DNA of 54,988 nt. Source: Mucilaginibacter sp. Its GTDB lineage: Bacteria; Bacteroidota; Bacteroidia; Sphingobacteriales; Sphingobacteriaceae. The stretch lies in the NCBI GenBank assembly GCA_025352225.1, contig JANXTT010000114.1, forward strand, positions 1 to 54,988. The letters run 5' to 3'. Below are positions 38,991-48,113 of this stretch, piece after piece (the stretch's first letter is position 1; each line of letters starts with the position of its first letter). Under the pieces are notes generated by a model. The model was not told the DNA's origin. It saw only the letters and a program-made list of their open reading frames with translations, and ran no database searches. The position numbers and the translations under genes were made by a program.

Positions 38991-39860
38991 TTACAAATCT
39001 CCTGCTTCAAAAGTATTTCCCTGCTTCATATCACCCGTATCAAAACCCTTTTTAAACCAGTAAGCACGTTGGGCACTGGTGCCATGGGTAAAGCTATCTG
39101 GACTAACATGGCCTTGATATTGTTGTTGCAGGCGGTCATCGCCAATGGCATGGGCGGCTACAAGTGCCGAGTCGACATCCGCTCTACGGATTACTATGCC
39201 CATCGCTCTTTCCTGTTGTTCGTAATGTGCCCAAACACCGGCGTAAAAGTCTGCCTGAAGTTCCAGCTTAACAGAAAGCTTATTATAATCCGTTTGGTTT
39301 AAGCGGCCATGTGCTTGCTCCATTTTTGCAGATATACCCAACAGGTTTTGAATATGGTGGCCAACTTCGTGTGCTATAACATAGGCTTCGGCTGATAGGC
39401 CGGGAGCTTGAAATTTCTGATTCAGCTCGTCAAAAAACGAAAGATCCAGGTATACCTTCCTGTCTGCCGGGCAATAAAAGGGCCCCGTTGCCGAGCTGGC
39501 AAAACCACAACCAGAGGCATCAACTCCGCCGGTATAAAAATGCAGCGTTGGTTTAGTATAGGTTTTACCCATTGATGTAAAAATGCTATCCCACACGGTT
39601 TCGGTACCGCCAAGTATCACCCGGGCAAACTTTTGGCGTTCTGTTTCTGATGATGTGTTTACTTGCGTATTTGTTTGGGTAGACTGCTGATTGTTATCGC
39701 CGCCCTGATTTAAGAGTTGTGTTGGGTTAGTGCCGGTAAATAAATAAAACAAGAAACCTATAATTCCTAATATACCGCCACCAAAGGCTAGCCCCCGGCC
39801 ACCACCGCTGCTGCTGCCTTCTTCAACATTGTCGCTTTCGTTACCGCCAAACCATTGCAT
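38991..39860 (-). CDS. Putative neutral zinc metallopeptidase (YpfJ family)
   Basis: 289-aa protein of the YpfJ/Zn_peptidase (PF04228) family. Short cytoplasmic N-terminus (MQWFGGNESDN), Gly/Ser-rich stretch, one transmembrane helix (about residues 28-44), a Gln/Asn/Thr linker, then the catalytic domain with CGFASSATGPFYCPADRKVYLD and zinc motif HEVGHHIQN, plus the helix LELQADFYAGVWAHYEQ that supplies a third ligand. C-terminal FTHGTSAQRAYWFKKGFDTG is also typical. Physiological substrate unknown. Confidence 0.94.
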   Translation of the reverse strand: MQWFGGNESDNVEEGSSSGGGRGLAFGGGILGIIGFLFYLFTGTNPTQLLNQGGDNNQQSTQTNTQVNTSSETERQKFARVILGGTETVWDSIFTSMGKTYTKPTLHFYTGGVDASGCGFASSATGPFYCPADRKVYLDLSFFDELNQKFQAPGLSAEAYVIAHEVGHHIQNLLGISAKMEQAHGRLNQTDYNKLSVKLELQADFYAGVWAHYEQQERAMGIVIRRADVDSALVAAHAIGDDRLQQQYQGHVSPDSFTHGTSAQRAYWFKKGFDTGDMKQGNTFEAGDL

Positions 39861-39953
39861 AATATTATTTTTTAGTTAATATTATTAACCGCAATTGTAA
39901 ACGATTGTTTTTTGATCTTTTAAAAAATGAAAGCCTAGCTAGTTAAAGTACGC

Positions 39954-41474
39954 CTATCCAGCAAATGCTTCTAAAGCCAAATTTATCCTGTTTATGGTTT
40001 CTTCTTTACCTAATAAGGCGGCAATATCAAACACATGCGGGCCAAATTTACCACCAACCAGCATAATGCGCAGCGGCAGCATTACGTCGCCAATTTTAAA
40101 ACCGGTTTCTTCTAACAGGTATTTAAATTCAATTTCCAGGTGCATCGCTTCCCAGCTCGGGGCTTCGGTAAATCTGGTAATCAGGGCACTAAAAAAATCT
40201 GTTTTAGTATCGGTCCATTTAGGTTTAACAGCCGCTAGGTCGTACACGGCCGGCACTATAAAAAAGTATCCCGCCTGCTGATAAAAATCAGGCAACAAGG
40301 TACAGCGGTCTTTAACGGTATCAATAACCTTTATAAGGTAAGCATCAGCATTAACGGCAATGCCCTTGCCTTCCAAAATAGCTTTCACTTTTGGCATCAG
40401 GTTTTCGGCACTAAGCTTCTTAATCCATTCGGCATTATACCATTTGGCTTTCTCAAAATCAAACTTTGCGCCCGCCTTGCTTACCCGTTCAATTGAAAAA
40501 TTCGCAATCAGCTCATCCAGTGTGAATATTTCCTGGTCGGTTCCGGCGTTCCAGCCCAGCATAGCCAACAGGTTTACAAACGCTTCGGGCAAAAAACCCA
40601 GTTCGCGAAACCCGGCGGTTAATTCATCAGTTTTGGCATCAAACCAATTCATGGCAAATACCGGGAACCCTAAGCGGGCACCATCACGCTTGCTTAATTT
40701 ACCATGCCCATCAGGTTTTAATATCAGCGGTAAGTGTACCCATTGCGGCATATCGGCTTCCCAACCTAAATATCTCCAAAGTAAAATATGTATCGGTGCC
40801 GATGGTAGCCATTCTTCCCCACGAAAAGCATGTGTTATCTTCATCAGGTAATCGTCAACCACAACAGCCAAATGGTAGGTAGGCATCCCGTCGGCTTTGA
40901 GCAATACTTTATCATCAACCAAATTGGTTTCAAAGCTCACATCGCCGCGTATCATATCGTGGAAACGCACACTTTCATCCTCGGGTATTTTTATGCGAAT
41001 CACGTGCGGCACACCATCATTCAGCAAATGCTCAACCTCAGCCGTTTTTAACGATAGTGAATTACGCAAATCACCTCGGTGCAACTGCCCGTACTGAAAG
41101 TTTGGAATCTCTTTACGTTTGGCATCCAGCTCTTCCGTTGTATCAAAAGCGTAATAAGCATGCCCCTGTGCAACCAGCCGCTCCGCGTATTCGCGATAAA
41201 TGGCTTTACGCTCACTCTGCCGATACGGTGCAAAACGGCCACCCACCGCCGGACTTTCGTCGGGCGTTAATCCGCACCATTGCAAACAATCCAATATATA
41301 TTGCTCGGCACTTTCCACATAGCGGCTCTGGTCGGTATCTTCAATACGTAAAACAAAATCGCCTTTATGCTGCTTAGCAAATAAGTAATTGAATAATACG
41401 GTACGCACACCGCCCAGGTGTAAACCACCGGTGGGGCTAGGGGCAAAACGAACACGAACTTTAGGAGCTGACAT
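39954..41474 (-). CDS. gltX: Glutamyl-tRNA synthetase
   Basis: 506-aa class I aminoacyl-tRNA synthetase. The HIGH-type motif is in FAPSPTGGLHLGG, and the KMSKS-type motif in KLSKRDGARLG (about residue 255). Length is normal for bacterial GluRS. The start at 41474 (MSAPKVRVRFAPSPTG) is used; the longer frame to 41624 adds 50 residues unlike any GluRS and runs into a region of period-7 repeats. The gene is divergent from a sensor kinase. Confidence 0.97.
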   Translation of the reverse strand: MSAPKVRVRFAPSPTGGLHLGGVRTVLFNYLFAKQHKGDFVLRIEDTDQSRYVESAEQYILDCLQWCGLTPDESPAVGGRFAPYRQSERKAIYREYAERLVAQGHAYYAFDTTEELDAKRKEIPNFQYGQLHRGDLRNSLSLKTAEVEHLLNDGVPHVIRIKIPEDESVRFHDMIRGDVSFETNLVDDKVLLKADGMPTYHLAVVVDDYLMKITHAFRGEEWLPSAPIHILLWRYLGWEADMPQWVHLPLILKPDGHGKLSKRDGARLGFPVFAMNWFDAKTDELTAGFRELGFLPEAFVNLLAMLGWNAGTDQEIFTLDELIANFSIERVSKAGAKFDFEKAKWYNAEWIKKLSAENLMPKVKAILEGKGIAVNADAYLIKVIDTVKDRCTLLPDFYQQAGYFFIVPAVYDLAAVKPKWTDTKTDFFSALITRFTEAPSWEAMHLEIEFKYLLEETGFKIGDVMLPLRIMLVGGKFGPHVFDIAALLGKEETINRINLALEAFAG

Positions 41475-41493
41475 GCCGCAAAGATAATTTTTT

Positions 41494-41514
41494 GATTTGG
41501 GATGTAGGATGCCC
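41494..41514. repeat. Short period-7 array (GATTTGG-GATGTAG-GATGCCC)
   Basis: Three heptamers each starting GAT, in the gap between gltX and the sensor kinase. It is the weakest of three period-7 arrays in the window (others at 41624 and 49881). Confidence 0.5.
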
Positions 41515-41623
41515 CGTTCGGGATTTATTATTTTTACAGCTGTTATATTTTGAACACCCGGCTTTAGCTTTCTACCCGCTTTATAATAATACGAAGGTTT
41601 ACAAGTTAATAAGCAGAGCCACA

Positions 41624-41651
41624 TCCGAAATTAAAAATCCGAAATCCGAAA
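41624..41651. repeat. Period-7 array (TCCGAAA units)
   Basis: TCCGAAA-TTAAAAA-TCCGAAA-TCCGAAA: four 7-bp units, three identical, 31 bp upstream of the sensor kinase start. Confidence 0.7.
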
Positions 41652-41682
41652 TATAAATGAATTATCGTAATTTGGGCCACCA

Positions 41683-42909
41683 ATGAACCCATATAAACAA
41701 AAGCGCCGCTGGAAATATTTACTTATTGTTTTTGCGGTAATTATTGCCATTGGCTCGTTATTATATACCCGTTACCTGGTAAAAGGCATTGCCCGGTCTG
41801 AACGTACCCGTGCCGAAATTTGGGCATTGAGTATGAAACAGGTTTTCGCGTCGGACGATAATGACTTTCTAAACTATGTTTTCTCCGTGCGCGATAGCCT
41901 TACACTCCCAGCCATCATTACCGACGAAAAAGGGAGTTTTATTACCTCCAGAGGTTTAGATTCAACAAAAACCAATATAAAGCCAGCACCAGATAGTAAA
42001 GTGCCCGGCAAAAAGTCCCTCGTGTATGATCCTGTTTATTTTAAGGCACAGCTTGATTATATGAAAAGCCAGCACGAGCCTATCAAAATAAATATTTTTA
42101 GCAACCAATACTGGCTGGTTTATTACCAGGATTCGGCGTTGCTTACCCAATTAAGGGTTTTTCCTTACATACAGCTATCTGTTATCGCTATATTTTTATT
42201 GGTTGCTTATACCGCCTTTAGCTCGTCGCGCCGATCCGAACAGAACCAGGTTTGGGTTGGTTTGGCCAAAGAAACCGCCCACCAGTTAGGTACGCCAATA
42301 TCCTCATTAATGGCATGGATAGAGCTGATAAAAGATAAATTTAATGCCGAAGACGATCAATTAATTGCCGAAATGGAAAATGATGTAAAGCGGCTTGAAA
42401 TGGTTGCCGACCGTTTTTCTAAAATAGGCTCGGTACCCGTACTCGAAAAACATTCGGTTTACGAAGTTGTGAAAGATTATGTAGATTATTTTAGGGTGCG
42501 GGTGAGTAGTAAAATCCATTTCGAAATGCATGGCGACCCTAAACTTATAGCCGGTTTAAACGTGCCGCTATTTGACTGGGTGATTGAAAACTTATTGAAA
42601 AATGCCGTAAACGCAATCACCAATGCAGGCACCATTAAAGTGGACATAGGCACACATCCTACTAAAAAACAAATCTATATAGATATTTCTGATTCTGGCA
42701 AAGGCATTGCACGCTCTAAATTTATGACGGTTTTTCAACCGGGATACACAACCCGCAAGCGCGGCTGGGGGCTGGGTTTATCGCTCACCAAACGTATGAT
42801 AGAGAATTATCATAAAGGGCAAATATTTGTAAAAGATTCAGAATTAGGTAAAGGAACAACTTTCCGCATATTATTAAAAGATCAAACCAATGAACAGACC
42901 ACAACCTGA
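41683..42909 (+). CDS. Membrane sensor histidine kinase
   Basis: 408-aa kinase. Two transmembrane helices (about residues 12-30 and 166-185) enclose a periplasmic sensor region of about 135 residues with no recognised domain. The dimerisation/phosphoacceptor helix holds ETAHQLGTPISSLMAWIELI with His200; the ATPase domain has the N box (DWVIENLLKNAVNAI), DSGKGIARSK (G1) and RGWGLGLSLTKRM (G2). The QLGTPIS form of the H box is common in Bacteroidota kinases. No response regulator is adjacent. The DinB-like gene overlaps its 3' end by 20 bp. Confidence 0.94.
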   Translation: MNPYKQKRRWKYLLIVFAVIIAIGSLLYTRYLVKGIARSERTRAEIWALSMKQVFASDDNDFLNYVFSVRDSLTLPAIITDEKGSFITSRGLDSTKTNIKPAPDSKVPGKKSLVYDPVYFKAQLDYMKSQHEPIKINIFSNQYWLVYYQDSALLTQLRVFPYIQLSVIAIFLLVAYTAFSSSRRSEQNQVWVGLAKETAHQLGTPISSLMAWIELIKDKFNAEDDQLIAEMENDVKRLEMVADRFSKIGSVPVLEKHSVYEVVKDYVDYFRVRVSSKIHFEMHGDPKLIAGLNVPLFDWVIENLLKNAVNAITNAGTIKVDIGTHPTKKQIYIDISDSGKGIARSKFMTVFQPGYTTRKRGWGLGLSLTKRMIENYHKGQIFVKDSELGKGTTFRILLKDQTNEQTTT

Positions 42910-43399
42910 CGAATACTCAACCTTTAATGCCACCTATATTGATAAAATTGGCGATGGCGATATTATATCAATCCTGGGCCACCAGCAGGAAAATACCTGG
43001 CATTTTTTAAAATCTATACCCGAAGAAAAAGGCGAATACGCTTACGCGGAAGGTAAATGGACCATTAAAGAAGTAGTGGGCCATATGATAGATACCGAAC
43101 GCATAATGGCATACCGACTGTTACGCTTTGCCCGTAACGATGCCAGCGAGTTAAAAGGTTTCGAGCAGGACGATTATGTAGCTAATGCCCGTTTCAATAG
43201 CTTCCAAATGGACGACCTGGCAGACGAGCTTATGCTGCTCCGTAAAACTAACCTTTACCTGTTTAAAACCCTCAACAATGAAGAGAAAACCCGGCGTGGT
43301 ATGGCAAATGGAAACCCAGTTAGCGTAAATGCTTTACTGTACATTATTGCCGGGCACGAACTGCACCATATCAATATTTTGAAAGACCGCTATTTATAA
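42890..43399 (+). CDS. DinB family protein
   Basis: 169-aa four-helix-bundle protein of the DinB/YfiT superfamily. The three metal-ligand histidines are placed as expected: His in KEVVGHMIDTER (about residue 64), and the C-terminal pair in GHELHHINIL (about 157-161). Members include thiol-dependent transferases and DNA-damage-induced proteins of unknown activity. Its ATG lies inside the end of the sensor-kinase gene in another frame (20-bp overlap), implying translational coupling. Confidence 0.92.
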   Translation: MNRPQPDEYSTFNATYIDKIGDGDIISILGHQQENTWHFLKSIPEEKGEYAYAEGKWTIKEVVGHMIDTERIMAYRLLRFARNDASELKGFEQDDYVANARFNSFQMDDLADELMLLRKTNLYLFKTLNNEEKTRRGMANGNPVSVNALLYIIAGHELHHINILKDRYL

Positions 43400-43563
43400 G
43401 GGACACATTTTACCCAACATGTATGGCAAAACAAACATACTGTATGCTCAAAAAACTACCGATTGTATATTTTTTGCAATATAATTTAAGCAATGTGATA
43501 GTTGGTATGCCTATTTTAACATTAAGTTAATTATTGGTACAGTAATTGTATTATACATAACTG

Positions 43564-43583
43564 AACCGGTAATCTTACCGGTT
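43564..43583. repeat. 20-bp perfect palindrome
   Basis: AACCGGTAA-TC-TTACCGGTT: two 9-bp arms with a 2-bp centre, in the gap after the DinB gene. As RNA it would fold into a short hairpin; as DNA it could be a dimer-binding site. A terminator-like hairpin follows 25 bp later. Confidence 0.6.
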
Positions 43584-43607
43584 TAATTGTGATAAGGTTT
43601 AGGTTGA

Positions 43608-43645
43608 AAGTCGCCCGGAGCAAGTCTGGGCGGCTTTTTATTTTT
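43608..43645 (+). terminator. Rho-independent terminator-like hairpin
   Basis: AAGTCGCCC (43608-43616) and GGGCGGCTT (43628-43636) pair with one G-U wobble around an 11-nt loop, followed by TTTATTTTTT. It lies 209 bp past the DinB stop, unusually far, so it may end a small transcript that starts in this gap. Confidence 0.7.
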
Positions 43646-43745
43646 TATAGAGCCGGATACTATACGCTTTAAGGGGCATTATTTTTAAAACAAAAAACAA
43701 CAATCCAAATTTGATTCTGCTGCGTATATAACAAAAAACACCACC

Positions 43746-44039
43746 ATGAAAAAATTAGGATTATTAGCAAGGCTGGAAGCAAAACCAGGTAAAGAAACAG
43801 AATTAGAAATTTTTTTAAAGAGTGCATTACCCCTGGCACAAGCTGAGGGCGACACCATTACCTGGTACGCTATTAAAATTAACGAAAACACCTTTGGCAT
43901 ATTTGACTCATTTGAGCACGAGGAAGGAAGACAGGCTCATTTAAACGGGCCAATAGCCGCCGCCCTTATGGCTAAAGCCGACGAACTACTAGCTAAATCT
44001 CCCGTAATTGAAACGGTGGAAGTGCTGGCATCAAAATAA
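43746..44039 (+). CDS. Antibiotic biosynthesis monooxygenase (ABM) domain protein
   Basis: 97-aa dimeric alpha/beta-barrel protein of the ABM family: LGLLARLEAKPGKETELEIFL at the N-terminus, EGDTITWYAIKINENTFGIFDSF in the middle, and the HLNGPIAAALMAKADELL helix. Family members include quinol monooxygenases (YgiN-like) and haem-degrading enzymes; the lack of a recognised haem-binding Asn/His leaves the reaction open. Single gene between two hairpin terminators. Confidence 0.88.
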   Translation: MKKLGLLARLEAKPGKETELEIFLKSALPLAQAEGDTITWYAIKINENTFGIFDSFEHEEGRQAHLNGPIAAALMAKADELLAKSPVIETVEVLASK

Positions 44040-44064
44040 ATAAGATCTTAACTATTGATCAATA

Positions 44065-44103
44065 AAGCGGTTTACTTGGGCCAGGTAACCGCTTTTCTTA
44101 TTT
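44065..44103. terminator. Bidirectional hairpin terminator between convergent genes
   Basis: AAGCGGTT (44065-44072) and AACCGCTT (44087-44094) form the outer stem, with further pairing inside (TTACTTGG with CCAGGTAA). It is flanked by TTTTCTTATTT on the plus side and lies between the convergent ABM and Ppx/GppA genes. Confidence 0.8.
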
Positions 44104-44150
44104 GAAAAACATTTAAGGCACTTTAGTAGCCACGCGGCTCAAAGGAAGGG

Positions 44151-45074
44151 TTACATTAAACTTACCAAAACCCCTTCTTTTAACGAATAGGTAGACATAC
44201 CAACATGGTTGATGTTTAAAACTTTAATTACATACTGTGTAATGAGGGATGCTACAACAATCATGTCAACCCGGATAGGAATAACGCCCTGCATTTGTGT
44301 ACGTTGTTCCCGGGATGAGCAGATCAGGGTGTTTAACACTGTATTCAATTCTTGCAGATTATAGTCGTAACTTTTAAGCTGCCCGATGTTAAAATGGTTT
44401 CCTCTGTTCAATTCAATAACCTCGGTAAAGGTTTCAAAAGCACCTGCCGAGCCTATCAGCTTACCAATATGGACGGATCGGGCTGCATCAAATAAATCTT
44501 GTAAAGTTTTATCTAAATAGGTGTTTAAAGCTGCTATAGCCTCTGTAGAAATCGGGTCGGCGCGGTGAAATAGGTCTATTAACCTGGCGGCACCAATTTC
44601 AAAGCTTTGTTTCCATAGTATGGTTTCGCTGGTACATAAAATAAACTCTACGCTACCACCGCCAATATCTACTACCAGAGCATTACCCGCAGGTAAACAA
44701 CCCGAAGCCTTAACGCCCTGATAAATGTAATCAGCCTCAAGCTGCCCGTCTATAATTTCAATTTCTATACCTGTATTAATTTTAACCGCGGCAATAAAGT
44801 CGGCACCGTTCGAAGCGTTTCTGAGTGCCGAAGTCGCGATAGCTTTCATCTGTTTAACATGGTGTTCGATAATGGCCAGATTGAATTTCTCCATCGCTTT
44901 TAAACCACGTTCAAAAGCCTCAGGTTGAATAAAGCCTTTATTAATACCACCTTCACCAAGTTTAACGGGTTCAAACTCATGAGCGATCTGATTAAAACCG
45001 TTAGGGGCTATTTTAGCAATTAATAAATGGAAAGTGTTAGTGCCCAAATCCATTACGGCTATGCTATTACTCAT
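44151..45074 (-). CDS. Ppx/GppA family exopolyphosphatase
   Basis: 307-aa phosphatase of the actin-like ATPase superfamily. The N-terminal phosphate loop AVMDLGTNTFHLLIA and the second loop VDIGGGSVEFIL are visible, as is SAGAFETFTEV. It hydrolyses polyphosphate and/or pppGpp. It is the short two-domain form without the C-terminal HD-like domain of E. coli Ppx. The start at 45074 (MSNSIAVMDLG) is preferred over 45095, which would overlap the upstream SDR gene; the gap is then 7 bp. Confidence 0.94.
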   Translation of the reverse strand: MSNSIAVMDLGTNTFHLLIAKIAPNGFNQIAHEFEPVKLGEGGINKGFIQPEAFERGLKAMEKFNLAIIEHHVKQMKAIATSALRNASNGADFIAAVKINTGIEIEIIDGQLEADYIYQGVKASGCLPAGNALVVDIGGGSVEFILCTSETILWKQSFEIGAARLIDLFHRADPISTEAIAALNTYLDKTLQDLFDAARSVHIGKLIGSAGAFETFTEVIELNRGNHFNIGQLKSYDYNLQELNTVLNTLICSSREQRTQMQGVIPIRVDMIVVASLITQYVIKVLNINHVGMSTYSLKEGVLVSLM

Positions 45075-45081
45075 CTCAAAT

Positions 45082-45807
45082 TTATAATTTAACATACCAT
45101 TTGCGCGGCAATAATTTTAATAGCAATGCAATAAACTCCCAGCGTTTGGTAACATATACAACCTGTCTTTGTTTTGTAATGGCATTCCAAATATCGGCCG
45201 CCGCTTTTTGAGGCGAAGATACCCAAAACTTTTTATCACTTTTAGCCATAGCGGTGTCAACAAAACCGGGCCTTACATCGGTAAACCTTATGTTTGCTTT
45301 TTGCCGGTTGGATTTTTGCTGCAAGCCTTCCAGGTAATTGATCTGATAGGCTTTAGATGCGCCGTACGATGGCGCTGCCGCCCCGCCCCGCAAGCCCCCG
45401 ATGGATGATATGTTAACGATATGCCCCCGGCCTTGTTGCTTAAAGTAGGTATAAGCCCACCCCACAACAGCTGTAAAGCCTGTAACATTGGTATCAATTG
45501 TACTTTGCTCTATACTATTATCCAAATCAGGGTTATTATCACCATAGCCCGAACTAATAATAAGCAAGTCTAGACCGCCTAATTGTTGCGTAAGGATTGT
45601 TAACTGCATTATAGCGGTTGCTGTATCCTTTATATCAAAACAACTTACTTCGCAGTTATACAGTTGCTGTAATTCATCAAGCAATGCCTTTCGCCTGCCT
45701 GTTATTCCAACCAAAAAATTATTTTGCGTTAATACAATTGCCAACTCTTTACCTATGCCCGATGTGGCACCAACAATTATGGCCCGTTTTTGAGGTAGGT
45801 TTGACAT
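45082..45807 (-). CDS. Short-chain dehydrogenase/reductase
   Basis: 241-aa NAD(P)-dependent oxidoreductase with a Rossmann fold: cofactor motif VGATSGIGKELA (about residues 12-23), catalytic Ser in NISSIGGLRG, and catalytic Tyr-x3-Lys in YGASKAYQ. The RKAL after the second strand (GRRKALLDEL) suggests NADP(H) preference. It resembles DltE/YdfG-like SDRs; substrate unknown. Translated just before the Ppx/GppA gene. Confidence 0.94.
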   Translation of the reverse strand: MSNLPQKRAIIVGATSGIGKELAIVLTQNNFLVGITGRRKALLDELQQLYNCEVSCFDIKDTATAIMQLTILTQQLGGLDLLIISSGYGDNNPDLDNSIEQSTIDTNVTGFTAVVGWAYTYFKQQGRGHIVNISSIGGLRGGAAAPSYGASKAYQINYLEGLQQKSNRQKANIRFTDVRPGFVDTAMAKSDKKFWVSSPQKAAADIWNAITKQRQVVYVTKRWEFIALLLKLLPRKWYVKL

Positions 45808-45941
45808 AGGTTTTTTTTATAAAGATTGTGATTGTATTAGATATTTTGGCTGGTTTTATGTTACAAATAAAGGTGGAAAAGTAAAGCTAATTAATTTTTA
45901 AACCGGAAAAGAGCTTTCTAAAGCTGAAGGTCAAAAACAAT

Positions 45942-45973
45942 AAAAGCTCAAAACCTTGCAGTTTTGAGCTTTT
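45942..45973 (-). terminator. Hairpin terminator after dnaJ
   Basis: Perfect 13-bp stem AAAAGCTCAAAAC / GTTTTGAGCTTTT with a 6-nt loop, 24 bases past the dnaJ stop on the minus strand, with a T-rich tail (TTATTGTTTTTG). Confidence 0.85.
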
Positions 45974-45997
45974 AAAAACTTCTTAAATTACCTGGTC

Positions 45998-47161
45998 TCA
46001 CTCAAAATATTCCTTCATCCGTTCAAAAAAGCTTTTTTCGTTTTTGCCGGGGTTTGGTTTAAAGTTAGGCGAGTGTTGCAGTTTTTCTAACAATTCGCGC
46101 TCGTCGCGACTTAAAATTTTAGGTGTCCATACGTTAATGTGCACCAACTGGTCGCCACGATGGTAAGAGTTAACTTCGGGCACACCTTTACCTTTAAGGC
46201 GAAGTATGCGACCACCCTGAGTACCAGGTTCAATTTTTATTTTAGCCTTACCGTCAATGGTTGGTACTTCAATCGTAGTTCCCAATGCCGCGTCAACAAA
46301 GCTGATGTGTAAATCGTGAATAACATTGTTGCCATCGCGTTTTAACGTTTCGTGGGGTATTTCTTCAATCAGTATAATCAGGTCGCCTGGCACACCACCA
46401 CGTGGGGCCGCGTTGCCTTTGCTGCTCATGCTTAACTGCATACCTTCGCTCACGCCGGCGGGGATATTGATACTGATCGTTTCTTCGCCCCTAATAACAC
46501 CATCGCCATGGCAAACAGTACACTTAGAAGTAATTTGGCTGCCTTCGCCGTTGCAGGTAGGGCAGGTGCTGGTAGTTTGCATCTGGCCCAAAATGGTATT
46601 GGTAACCCTGCGTACCGCACCCGAGCCACCGCAGGTTTTACAGGTTTGAAACGCAGATTTATCTTTAGCACCCGTACCTTCGCAGGTATCGCAAAGTATT
46701 TGTTTGTTTACTTTTATCTTTTTTTCAACTCCGTTGGCTACTTCTTCTAAAGTTAAACGCACTTTAATGCGCAGGTTAGACCCCTTAACCACCCGGCGCC
46801 CACCGCCACGGCTTTGTCCGCCGCCGCCAAAAAAACCTTCAAATGGGCTGCCGCCACCAAATATATCGCCAAACTGGCTAAATATATCTTCCATATTCAT
46901 GTTGCCGCCACCATAGCCGCCACCGCTGGCAGCATGTGCATTGGCCGCATGTCCAAACTGGTCGTACCGCTGGCGTTTTTCGGGGTTACTCAATACCTCG
47001 TAAGCTTCAGCGGCTTCCTTAAAGCTCTCTTCAGAAGCTTTGTCGCCCGGGTTTTTATCAGGGTGGTATTTAATCGCCATTTTGCGATAGCCCTTCTTAA
47101 TTTCCTCGGCACTTGAACCCTTAGCTACGCCCAGTATGTCGTAATAATCTCTTTTTGACAT
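45998..47161 (-). CDS. dnaJ: Chaperone DnaJ (Hsp40)
   Basis: 387-aa co-chaperone that stimulates DnaK. Domains: J domain (residues 1-70) with the HPD motif in [11 protein letters not shown]; Gly/Phe-rich region (about 75-120); zinc domain with four repeats [27 protein letters not shown] and CTVCHGDGV (about 155-225); C-terminal substrate domain. Complete and typical. It follows grpE by 92 bp; dnaK is not in the window. Confidence 0.98.
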   Translation of the reverse strand: MSKRDYYDILGVAKGSSAEEIKKGYRKMAIKYHPDKNPGDKASEESFKEAAEAYEVLSNPEKRQRYDQFGHAANAHAASGGGYGGGNMNMEDIFSQFGDIFGGGSPFEGFFGGGGQSRGGGRRVVKGSNLRIKVRLTLEEVANGVEKKIKVNKQILCDTCEGTGAKDKSAFQTCKTCGGSGAVRRVTNTILGQMQTTSTCPTCNGEGSQITSKCTVCHGDGVIRGEETISINIPAGVSEGMQLSMSSKGNAAPRGGVPGDLIILIEEIPHETLKRDGNNVIHDLHISFVDAALGTTIEVPTIDGKAKIKIEPGTQGGRILRLKGKGVPEVNSYHRGDQLVHINVWTPKILSRDERELLEKLQHSPNFKPNPGKNEKSFFERMKEYFE

Positions 47162-47253
47162 TTATATTTGTTATTGAGTTATGTTAGTTAGCAGGTTGTT
47201 AAGCTGTTTGCAGATTTAGCTATCAGTAACCCAATAGTCTAATAACTATTAAA

Positions 47254-47856
47254 CTAGCTTCCTACAACTACTTTTGCAAACCGAACTACTTTATCGTTCA
47301 AATAATATCCTTTTTCCAGTTCATCCACTACTTTGCCTTTAAGGTCCTCGCCGGCGGGTACACTGGTAATGGCTTCATGGAGTTCTGCATCAAAAACAAT
47401 ACCTTTAGCCTCCATTGGTTTTAAGCCTTTATTGGTAAGTATATTAGTTAATTTATTTTTAACTAGTGTAATACCTTCTTTTACCGGTGCAATTTCAGTT
47501 GCTGTTTCCATGGCCTTAAAAGCACGGTCAAAATCATCCAAAACCGGTAATAACGATGCTATAACTTCTTTACCTGCAGTTTGTAAAAGCTCACCGCGCT
47601 CCTTGCTGGTACGGCGCCTAAAATTGTCAAACTCGGCATAAAGACGCAGGTACTTATCGTTGGCCTGGGCTAGTTCGTTTTTTAATTTATCTTCTGCTGA
47701 TGGTTCATTAATAGCGGGTTCATTACTTCCCCCATCAACTTCAGAATTTTCAGTGTCATCATTTATATCCTGTAACTCATCTATAAGATGATCAGTCGTT
47801 TCGGGAGTTTCAATATCCTCCTTTTTCTTTTTCTTTAACATGTCGTTAAAATTCAT
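47254..47856 (-). CDS. grpE: Nucleotide exchange factor GrpE
   Basis: 200-aa exchange factor for DnaK. An acidic disordered N-terminus (about residues 1-60) is followed by the long coiled-coil helix (KLKNELAQANDKYLRLYAEF), DNFRRRTSKERGE, and a C-terminal beta domain with GIVFDAELHEAITSVPA and NDKVVRFAKVVVG. Upstream of dnaJ in the same direction, so a heat-shock operon. No CIRCE element is seen upstream. Confidence 0.96.
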   Translation of the reverse strand: MNFNDMLKKKKKEDIETPETTDHLIDELQDINDDTENSEVDGGSNEPAINEPSAEDKLKNELAQANDKYLRLYAEFDNFRRRTSKERGELLQTAGKEVIASLLPVLDDFDRAFKAMETATEIAPVKEGITLVKNKLTNILTNKGLKPMEAKGIVFDAELHEAITSVPAGEDLKGKVVDELEKGYYLNDKVVRFAKVVVGS

Positions 47857-47930
47857 AGTAAGTCGTGCAAATCAAGTATCTTGCCATTGATAAGTTTCCG
47901 ACAAGCTGTCAGCGTTTTGATAAAGTAGCG

Positions 47931-47986
47931 GTAGCGGTGGCAGTTTAGAAAAAGAAGCCGTGGCAGTTTGCTGTAGCCGTGGCAGT
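47931..47986. repeat. Short imperfect repeats GTAGCsGTGGCAGT
   Basis: Three copies (47931-47944 GTAGCGGTGGCAGT, 47956-47967 AGCCGTGGCAGT, 47973-47986 GTAGCCGTGGCAGT) in the gap between grpE and the FtsE-like gene. GC-rich compared with the surrounding AT-rich DNA. Confidence 0.7.
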
Positions 47987-48113
47987 AGTAGATTTTAAAA
48001 ACACCTGGCAGGTTTAGTGTTATTTTAAAAAGAACAACTGTTTAGAGCTTATTTATAGCTAGCGCAAAAAACCATAAAGCTATTGTTACCACACGCTGCT
48101 AAAGCGTTAATAG

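Noticed and set aside
41475..41624. N-terminal extension of gltX
   Set aside because: Fifty extra residues unlike any GluRS and reading through a period-7 repeat; the internal ATG at 41474 gives the standard N-terminus.
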